A stretch of DNA of 10,090 nucleotides from positions 1 to 10,090 of the forward strand of contig RHFA01000047.1 of NCBI GenBank assembly GCA_003724275.1, written 5' to 3'. The notes under the pieces are model-generated. The model ran no database searches, was not told the origin of the DNA, and was given only the letters and a program-made list of their open reading frames with translations. The position numbers were made by a program, and so were the translations under genes. How positions within the stretch are numbered: position 1 is the first letter of the stretch; the number at the start of each line of letters is the position of its first letter. This stretch comes from Thaumarchaeota archaeon S13 (GTDB lineage Archaea; Thermoproteota; Nitrososphaeria; Nitrososphaerales; Nitrosopumilaceae). Shown in pieces: positions 6,613 through 10,090 of the stretch.

Positions 6613-7278
6613 TATGGGCGAGCGCGCGCGCGCCGCGCCGCGAGGGCCGGGCAGCGCGGCCGTGTGGCGGTTGAACGACGGGACGACGGTTATCTCGAGG
6701 CGCCCGCGCGATGACGCAAAGACGGCCCCGCGCCGCGCGACCATCGTCGCCCAGACGCGCCGCCCGCCCAGGACAGACGAGGCGTCGCGCACGACGGGGT
6801 GCGCGTGGCCCATGACTATGCGCGAGACGCCGGCGAGGTTCTCTGATGGCATCGCGTGCCCGTGCGTCAGCAGCGTGCCGCCGATGACAATGCCGGACGG
6901 GGCCGTCATCGACACGCCGTCAGGCAGCAGGCGCGCCATGCCGGCGTCGTGGTTTCCCGGCACGACGACGGTCTCGGCTGCCCCGGCGAGGCGCGAGAGG
7001 AACGCCGGCACGGCGTCCCACTCTGCGGCCGTTATCCTCGACGTGCCGGCCTTTGTGTCTCCCAGCAGGACGATGCGCCGCGCCGACGCGCGCCGCGCCA
7101 GGGCCGCAATCTCGCCGGCCATCTCGAGGGCCGGCCCTGCGCTGTCCATGCGCACGCCCCTTGCCGCCATGGCCCCCTCGATGCCCACGTGCGCGTCGGC
7201 CACGGCTAGCGTGACCTCCCCGGCGTCCTCGACGAGGAGGGCCGCGTCGGGGACGGCGGCCCTCGCCCTTGCGCTCAT
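6511..7278 (-). CDS. Archaeal SbcD/Mre11-related metallophosphoesterase
   Basis: This 255-residue calcineurin-like phosphoesterase resembles the archaeal SbcD-related family (TIGR00024 type). Metal-site motifs appear in order: ADAHVGIE (Asp28, His30; usual form DLHLGFE), GDTKAG (Asp74; usually GDLKH, so the trailing His is absent), VPGNHD (Asn109, His110), LLTHGH (His139, His141) and MGHAHP (His158, His160). The two-metal site therefore looks complete. The later part (VVPSFNRHT, then ARSPILERARRG and ARVITLGGALL) also follows the family. The substrate is unknown; members often lie near Lhr-type helicases, but none is visible here. ATG 7278 fits a TTTAAT box about 30 nt upstream on the minus strand. 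The stop at 6511-6513 lies inside the carB frame, so the genes converge and overlap. It is divergent from the SWIM gene. Confidence 0.85.
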   Translation of the reverse strand: MSARARAAVPDAALLVEDAGEVTLAVADAHVGIEGAMAARGVRMDSAGPALEMAGEIAALARRASARRIVLLGDTKAGTSRITAAEWDAVPAFLSRLAGAAETVVVPGNHDAGMARLLPDGVSMTAPSGIVIGGTLLTHGHAMPSENLAGVSRIVMGHAHPVVRDASSVLGGRRVWATMVARRGAVFASSRGRLEITVVPSFNRHTAALPGPRGAARARSPILERARRGIVSARVITLGGALLAEGPSALDGILW

Positions 7279-7287
7279 ACGGTAGGG

Positions 7288-7292
7288 TTATA
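7288..7292 (+). promoter_or_regulatory. TATA-like box for the SWIM protein gene
   Basis: TTATA, in the context TAGGGTTATAC (7283-7293), has its centre 27 nt upstream of GTG 7317, the spacing expected for a leaderless archaeal transcript. The same AGGGTT lead-in occurs before other genes in this window. Confidence 0.5.
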
Positions 7293-7305
7293 CAGTCCCG
7301 CCCGG

Positions 7306-7311
7306 ATTAAA
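7306..7311 (-). promoter_or_regulatory. TATA-like box for the metallophosphoesterase gene
   Basis: On the minus strand this reads AGGGTTTAATCC, with TTTAAT centred about 30 nt upstream of ATG 7278. It is interlocked with the plus-strand box at 7288-7292, so each promoter lies within the other's initial transcribed region. Confidence 0.5.
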
Positions 7312-7316
7312 CCCTT

Positions 7317-7604
7317 GTGGCGCCGGGGGGCATGAGCGCAAAGGTCCACGCCTTTGAGCCCAGCGGGAGGCGCGTGCTCACCGTCGTGGGCCGCGGGGGG
7401 GAGCACTGGGTCGACCCCGAGGCGCGCGCGTGCTCTTGCGCGTCATACCACTATCGCGGCCCGCCGTGCGCGCACATCGAGGCCGCGCTGGGCGGGGACC
7501 CCGAGACGGTCACCTTTTCTGATGACGAGTATGACGAGTTTGTGAGGGGCCTCCTCGAGGACATTTGGGGCGAGCACGCGCGGCAGGGCCAGGGCGCGCC
7601 CTAG
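7317..7604 (+). CDS. Small SWIM zinc-finger protein
   Basis: This 95-residue protein carries a single SWIM-type zinc finger, CxCx(9)CxH, in the segment ACSCASYHYRGPPCAHIEAA. The zinc ligands are two Cys two residues apart, then Cys and His in the CAH triplet. SWIM domains bind DNA or proteins and occur in transposases, helicases, recombination factors and as small stand-alone archaeal proteins such as this one. The N-terminal part (KVHAFEPSGRRVLTVVGRGGEHWVD) looks like a short beta-sheet lead-in. The C-terminus is acidic (FSDDEYDEFVRGLLEDIWGEHA). GTG 7317 was chosen because it lies 27 nt from a TATA-like box; ATG 7332, preceded by a G-rich stretch, is an alternative giving 90 residues. It is divergent from the phosphoesterase gene, and its stop shares CTAG with the next, convergent gene. 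Its partner and role are unknown. Confidence 0.8.
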   Translation: MAPGGMSAKVHAFEPSGRRVLTVVGRGGEHWVDPEARACSCASYHYRGPPCAHIEAALGGDPETVTFSDDEYDEFVRGLLEDIWGEHARQGQGAP

Positions 7605-7903
7605 AGGGGAACCTCAAAGAGGTCCTCCCTCTTGACTCCGCGCCAGACGCCCTCCATGCCTGCCGGCTCTACGGCCTCGACGGAGGCGATTCTCTGGATC
7701 TTCATGTGGTCCGGGTTTGGCGGGCGCCAGGCCATCGCCGCATAGTCGCCCGGCTCGCCGGCCTTTGTCGGCACGGCGATCTGGACCCTCGAGGCGCTAA
7801 AGCCGGCCTTTGTGAGGGCAGCCATGGCCCTGTCGTGCAGGTCCATCCTGCCGTGGAGAAAGAGGTAGACGGGCCTCACAATGTCGATCTCGTGGCCTTC
7901 CAA
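7601..7903 (-). CDS. Conserved-looking small protein of unknown function
   Basis: This 100-residue protein is in a family I do not recognise. It begins EGHEIDIVRPVYLFLHGRMD, followed by a helix (LHDRAMAALTKAGFS), a strand (SRVQIAVPTKAG), a Trp/Pro segment (AAMAWRPPNPDHMKIQ) and a strand/helix end (IASVEAVEPAGMEGVWRGVKREDLFEVPL). The alternation suggests a compact alpha/beta fold; no Cys metal sites or membrane segments are seen. The start is TTG 7903, supported by a TTGATTAA box centred about 28 nt upstream on the minus strand and no SD sequence. The codon pattern matches neighbouring genes, and the opposite-strand frame (7565 onward) resembles nothing, so the minus strand is preferred. It is divergent from the ATP synthase F gene. 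The stop overlaps that of the SWIM gene by 4 nt. Confidence 0.6.
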   Translation of the reverse strand: MEGHEIDIVRPVYLFLHGRMDLHDRAMAALTKAGFSASRVQIAVPTKAGEPGDYAAMAWRPPNPDHMKIQRIASVEAVEPAGMEGVWRGVKREDLFEVPL

Positions 7904-7927
7904 CGGCGGCGCGGCGGGGAGCGGCGG

Positions 7928-7935
7928 TTAATCAA
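7928..7935 (-). promoter_or_regulatory. TATA-like box for the 100-residue unknown gene
   Basis: TTGATTAA on the minus strand, within AAGGTTGATTAACC, is centred about 28 nt upstream of TTG 7903. It supports that unusual start codon and a leaderless transcript. Confidence 0.45.
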
Positions 7936-7976
7936 CCTTGCCGCGCCGTGCGCGCGCCGGCCCGCCCAAAAAAGGG

Positions 7977-7981
7977 TTAAA
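7977..7981 (+). promoter_or_regulatory. TATA-like box for ATP synthase subunit F
   Basis: TTAAA in AAAGGGTTAAATG (7971-7983) is centred about 31 nt upstream of GTG 8010, favouring that start over TTG 7938, which lies upstream of the box. Confidence 0.5.
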
Positions 7982-8009
7982 TGTGAACGCGCGCGGCGCG
8001 GGGGGCGCA

Positions 8010-8303
8010 GTGCGCATAATGACGGTGGGCCGCAGGTCCTTTGTGACGAGCTTTAGGCTCGCCGGCGTGCCGGGAACCGTGGCCGAGACCCCCGAGGAGG
8101 CCCTCGCCGAGATCAGGTCGCTCTCCTCGGACCCAGACGTGGGCCTCGTCCTCGTAGGCGACGACGTCGCCTCGCCCATAGAGGACGAGATCACGAGGCT
8201 CCGCACGGAGGGCGACACGCTAGTCTTTGCGCTTCCGGCCAGCGGCGCGACGAGGGCCGACGTCGACTATAGGGCCATGCTCAAAAAGATACTCGGAATG
8301 TAG
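8010..8303 (+). CDS. atpF: A-type (V/A-type) ATP synthase subunit F
   Basis: Subunit F is a small Rossmann-like central-stalk protein of the archaeal A1 ATPase that regulates coupling and catalysis. The 97 residues match the family in length and layout: an opening strand (RIMTVGRRSFVTSFRLAGVP), the typical ETPEEALAEIRSL segment, strand DVGLVLVGDDVA, helix SPIEDEITRLR, strand DTLVFALPASG and a final helix ending MLKKILGM. The usual opening is a short strand followed by GD/GFRLAGV, so FRLAGV is the key match. GTG 8010 was chosen because it starts at the first strand and fits the TATA spacing; ATG 8019 is possible, and the longer TTG 7938 form would add a Gly/Arg-rich leader lying upstream of the promoter. 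No other ATP synthase gene is in the window, so F is separate from any main atp cluster. Confidence 0.85.
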   Translation: MRIMTVGRRSFVTSFRLAGVPGTVAETPEEALAEIRSLSSDPDVGLVLVGDDVASPIEDEITRLRTEGDTLVFALPASGATRADVDYRAMLKKILGM

Positions 8304-8316
8304 GGGCGGGGTAGGG

Positions 8317-8322
8317 TTTTAT
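8317..8322 (+). promoter_or_regulatory. TATA-like box for the zinc dehydrogenase gene
   Basis: TTTTAT in TAGGGTTTTATC (8312-8323) is centred about 27 nt upstream of ATG 8347, ideal for a leaderless transcript. It lies directly after the stop codon of the ATP synthase F gene. Confidence 0.55.
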
Positions 8323-8346
8323 CGGGCCGCCGCCGGCCGCGCGCGC

Positions 8347-9363
8347 ATGAGGGCCGCGTTTGTGGGCGAGGGCCGCGTGGATGTCCGCGAGGCCGACATG
8401 CCAGAGGCCCAGACGGGCGGGATTGTCGTGAGGATGCGCGCGTGCGGCATATGCGGCTCTGACCTCGAAAAGGTGTACGGAATGTACGCAAAGCCGTCTA
8501 TGCGCCTGGGCCACGAGCCGGCCGGCACGGTCGCCGCCGTCGGCGACGGGGCCGGCGAAATTCGCGCCGGCGACAGGGTATTCACGCACCACCACGTCTC
8601 GTGCGGCTCTTGCAGGCACTGCGCGCGCGGCGAGGAGACGCTCTGCGCGTCATACTCGTCGACAAACCTCTCGCCGTGCGGCCTCGCCGAGCACTATGCG
8701 GTCCCCGCGCAGAACGTCTCGCGCGGCGGCGTCCTGCGCCTGCCCGACGGCGTCACCTTTGAGCAGGCCGCCATGATCGAGCCGCTTGCGTGCTGCCTCC
8801 GCGCGTGGGACGCGCTGGCGTGCCGCGAGGGCGACACGGTCGCCGTGCTCGGGTGCGGCCCGACGGGAATCATGCACTCGATGATCGCGCGCTCGCGCGG
8901 CATCGCGGCAATCTGCACGGACACCAACGAGTACAGGGTGGGCTTTGCGCGCGACCTCGGCGCGACAGAGGCCGTCCGGCCCGAGCTCGGCGTGGACTGT
9001 GTCCGCGGCGCGACGGGGGGCCGCGGGGCCGACGCGGCCATCGTCGCCACGGGCAGCGCGCGCGCGATCGCCGACGGCGTGAGGATGGCCCGCGACGGCG
9101 GCACGGTCATGCTCTTTGGCGTCCCGCCGCGCGGCGCGGCCCTCGAGCTTGACGCCGGTGACCTCTATGCGCGCGGCGTGGGGATTCGGTCCAGCTATGC
9201 GGCCTCGGACGCCGACACGAGGCGCGCGCTGGAGATGATCGCCGGCGGCAGGATTGACGTGGCGCGCCTCGTGACGCACCGCTACCGCCTCGCCGACTCT
9301 AATGAGGCCTTTGAGCGCGCGCGCGGCGGCGAGTCGGCCATGAAGGTCCTCATAACCGAGTAA
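8347..9363 (+). CDS. Zinc-dependent medium-chain dehydrogenase (alcohol/polyol/threonine type)
   Basis: This 338-residue cytosolic enzyme belongs to the zinc MDR superfamily, which oxidises alcohols or polyols with NAD(P). The N-terminal GroES-like domain has the catalytic zinc ligands Cys33 (ACGICGSD), His56-Glu57 (LGHEPAG) and Glu145 (IEPLAC), the last typical of the sorbitol/threonine dehydrogenase branch. The structural zinc lobe has all four Cys: 86, 89, 92 and 100 (CGSCRHC then C). The Rossmann domain has GCGPTG (169-174), and Asp192 at the end of the next strand (ICTDTNEY) suggests NAD over NADP. The C-terminus (YRLADSNEAFERARGGESAMKVLI) is typical. ATG 8347 is preferred because it starts at the first strand and fits the TATA spacing; the open frame extends back to 8227, but that part overlaps ATP synthase F. 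The substrate cannot be told; the downstream LsrF-like aldolase hints at sugar or shikimate-type carbon chemistry. Confidence 0.9.
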   Translation: MRAAFVGEGRVDVREADMPEAQTGGIVVRMRACGICGSDLEKVYGMYAKPSMRLGHEPAGTVAAVGDGAGEIRAGDRVFTHHHVSCGSCRHCARGEETLCASYSSTNLSPCGLAEHYAVPAQNVSRGGVLRLPDGVTFEQAAMIEPLACCLRAWDALACREGDTVAVLGCGPTGIMHSMIARSRGIAAICTDTNEYRVGFARDLGATEAVRPELGVDCVRGATGGRGADAAIVATGSARAIADGVRMARDGGTVMLFGVPPRGAALELDAGDLYARGVGIRSSYAASDADTRRALEMIAGGRIDVARLVTHRYRLADSNEAFERARGGESAMKVLITE

Positions 9364-9365
9364 GG

Positions 9366-9371
9366 CTTAAG
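9366..9371 (+). promoter_or_regulatory. TATA-like box for the LsrF-like aldolase gene
   Basis: CTTAAG within TAAGGCTTAAGTGG is centred about 29 nt upstream of ATG 9398. It begins within a few bases of the dehydrogenase stop codon. The box is weaker than the others, so read-through from the dehydrogenase is also possible. Confidence 0.4.
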
Positions 9372-9397
9372 TGGCGCGCGGCGGGGGGCTCGCCCGC

Positions 9398-10090
9398 ATG
9401 GACTGGGGGATGGAGAGCCGCATGGCCCGCATCATACGCCCGCCGGCGCGGCGCGGCGTCATGCTCGCCGTCGACCACGGCTACTTTATGGGCCCGACGC
9501 GCAGCCTCGAGAGGCCCTCCGAGACGATAGGGCCTCTCGTCGAGCACTGTGACTCGCTAATGCTCACGCGCGGCGTCCTGCGGACCTCCGTGCCGGCCTC
9601 CAGCGCGGTTCCCGTCGTCCTGCGCGTCTCGGGGGGCAGCAGCATCGTCGGGGCCGACCTCTCTGACGAGGCAATAACCACGGGCATGGCCGAGGCCGTG
9701 CGCCTCAACGCCTCGGCAGTCGCAATGTCGATCTTTGTCGGCGCGGCCCACGAGCACCAGACGCTCGTCTCGCTCGGGAGGCTCGTCGACGAGGCCGAGG
9801 CCGTCGGGATGCCCGTCCTCGCCGTGACTGCAGTCGGAAAGGAGCTCGAAAAGCGCGACGCGCGCTACCTCTCGCTGGCATGCCGGATCGCCGCCGAGCT
9901 CGGGGCCCACATGGTCAAGACATACCACTGCGAGGGCTTTGAGAGGGTCGTAGAGTCGTGCCCCGTGCCCATCATCGTCGCCGGCGGCCCAAAGGTTCCC
10001 GAGCGCGAGGCCCTCGAGCTCGTGCGCTCGTCCGTCGACGCCGGCGCGGCCGGAGTCGACATGGGCCGCAACATCTGGCAGTCCGACCGC
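9398..10090 (+). CDS. LsrF/DhnA-type class I aldolase or thiolase, 3' end outside the window
   Basis: The frame runs from ATG 9398 through 231 codons to the window edge without a stop. It belongs to the DhnA-type TIM-barrel family that includes E. coli LsrF, archaeal class I fructose-bisphosphate aldolase and the archaeal shikimate-route enzyme ADH synthase. Family marks are MDWGMESRMARI, AVDHGYFMGPT (Asp26, His27), LMLTRGVLRTSVP, VVLRVSGGSSI, HEHQTL, MVKTYHCEGFERVV with the expected Schiff-base Lys174, PIIVAGGPK, and AAGVDMGRNIWQSD, the phosphate-binding end. The overall pattern is closest to LsrF in my memory. No lsr autoinducer genes are visible, and archaea use related enzymes to start aromatic amino-acid synthesis, so a shikimate or sugar-phosphate role is more likely than quorum-sensing breakdown. 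Only about 50-60 residues should be missing at the C-terminus. Confidence 0.88.
   Translation, partial: MDWGMESRMARIIRPPARRGVMLAVDHGYFMGPTRSLERPSETIGPLVEHCDSLMLTRGVLRTSVPASSAVPVVLRVSGGSSIVGADLSDEAITTGMAEAVRLNASAVAMSIFVGAAHEHQTLVSLGRLVDEAEAVGMPVLAVTAVGKELEKRDARYLSLACRIAAELGAHMVKTYHCEGFERVVESCPVPIIVAGGPKVPEREALELVRSSVDAGAAGVDMGRNIWQSDR

Noticed and set aside
6620..6650. GCGC-rich alternating run as a repeat or Z-DNA element
   Set aside because: Similar GCGC runs occur throughout this GC-rich coding DNA, and this one lies in the phosphoesterase coding region.
6503..7285. 260-residue plus-strand frame opposite the phosphoesterase
   Set aside because: The minus strand has all the metallophosphoesterase motifs; the plus frame is low-complexity Arg/Pro/Ser.
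7601..7903. SRP19 as identity of the 100-residue gene
   Set aside because: The length fits, but the conserved SRP19 opening and basic RNA-binding features are absent.
7565..8056. 163-residue plus-strand frame across the unknown gene and its promoter
   Set aside because: It crosses two promoter boxes and the ATP synthase F start, and looks like a shadow rich in Arg and Gly.
8227..8346. Extended N-terminus of the zinc dehydrogenase
   Set aside because: It overlaps the ATP synthase F gene and lies partly upstream of the TATA box; the family begins at ATG 8347.

Overview
The window is GC-rich DNA (about two thirds G+C by eye) with AT-rich promoter boxes. It most resembles an ammonia-oxidising-type archaeon (Thaumarchaeota/Nitrososphaeria), perhaps a high-GC sponge-symbiont relative of Cenarchaeum. 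The archaeal signals are a CdvC/Vps4 cell-division ATPase, an A-type ATP synthase subunit F, an archaeal SbcD-related phosphoesterase, and TATA-like boxes 27-31 nt upstream of start codons that lack Shine-Dalgarno sequences (leaderless transcripts). The phylum is well supported; the lineage is inference.

Region 1 (1-2052) looks like cell division or membrane remodelling. It holds the C-terminal part of a probable ESCRT-III (CdvB-family) paralog, an overlapping small helical protein of unknown function, and after a 66-nt gap with its own promoter the full-length AAA ATPase CdvC with an N-terminal MIT domain. CdvC disassembles ESCRT-III polymers, so an ESCRT-III paralog beside it makes functional sense.

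Region 2 (2089-6612) is the carAB pair for carbamoyl-phosphate synthetase, feeding pyrimidine and arginine synthesis. A strong TATA box and a perfect 6+6 inverted repeat precede carA. The 5' end of carB is recognisable, but its frame is broken by 20 extra bases inside the highly conserved GEAGE/FDYSG motif, and carA seems to lack its first strand. These are either real lesions or assembly errors.

Region 3 (6511-8303) has compact, alternately oriented small genes: a metallophosphoesterase (minus) whose 3' end overlaps carB by about 100 nt, a SWIM zinc-finger protein (plus), a 100-residue unknown protein (minus) whose stop shares a CTAG with the SWIM gene's stop, and ATP synthase subunit F (plus). 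Two divergent promoter regions serve these four genes.

Region 4 (8317-10090) has a zinc-dependent medium-chain alcohol/polyol-type dehydrogenase, then an LsrF/DhnA-type class I aldolase that runs off the window. Each has its own TATA-like box. There is no sign of mobile elements, CRISPR arrays, rRNA or tRNA genes.
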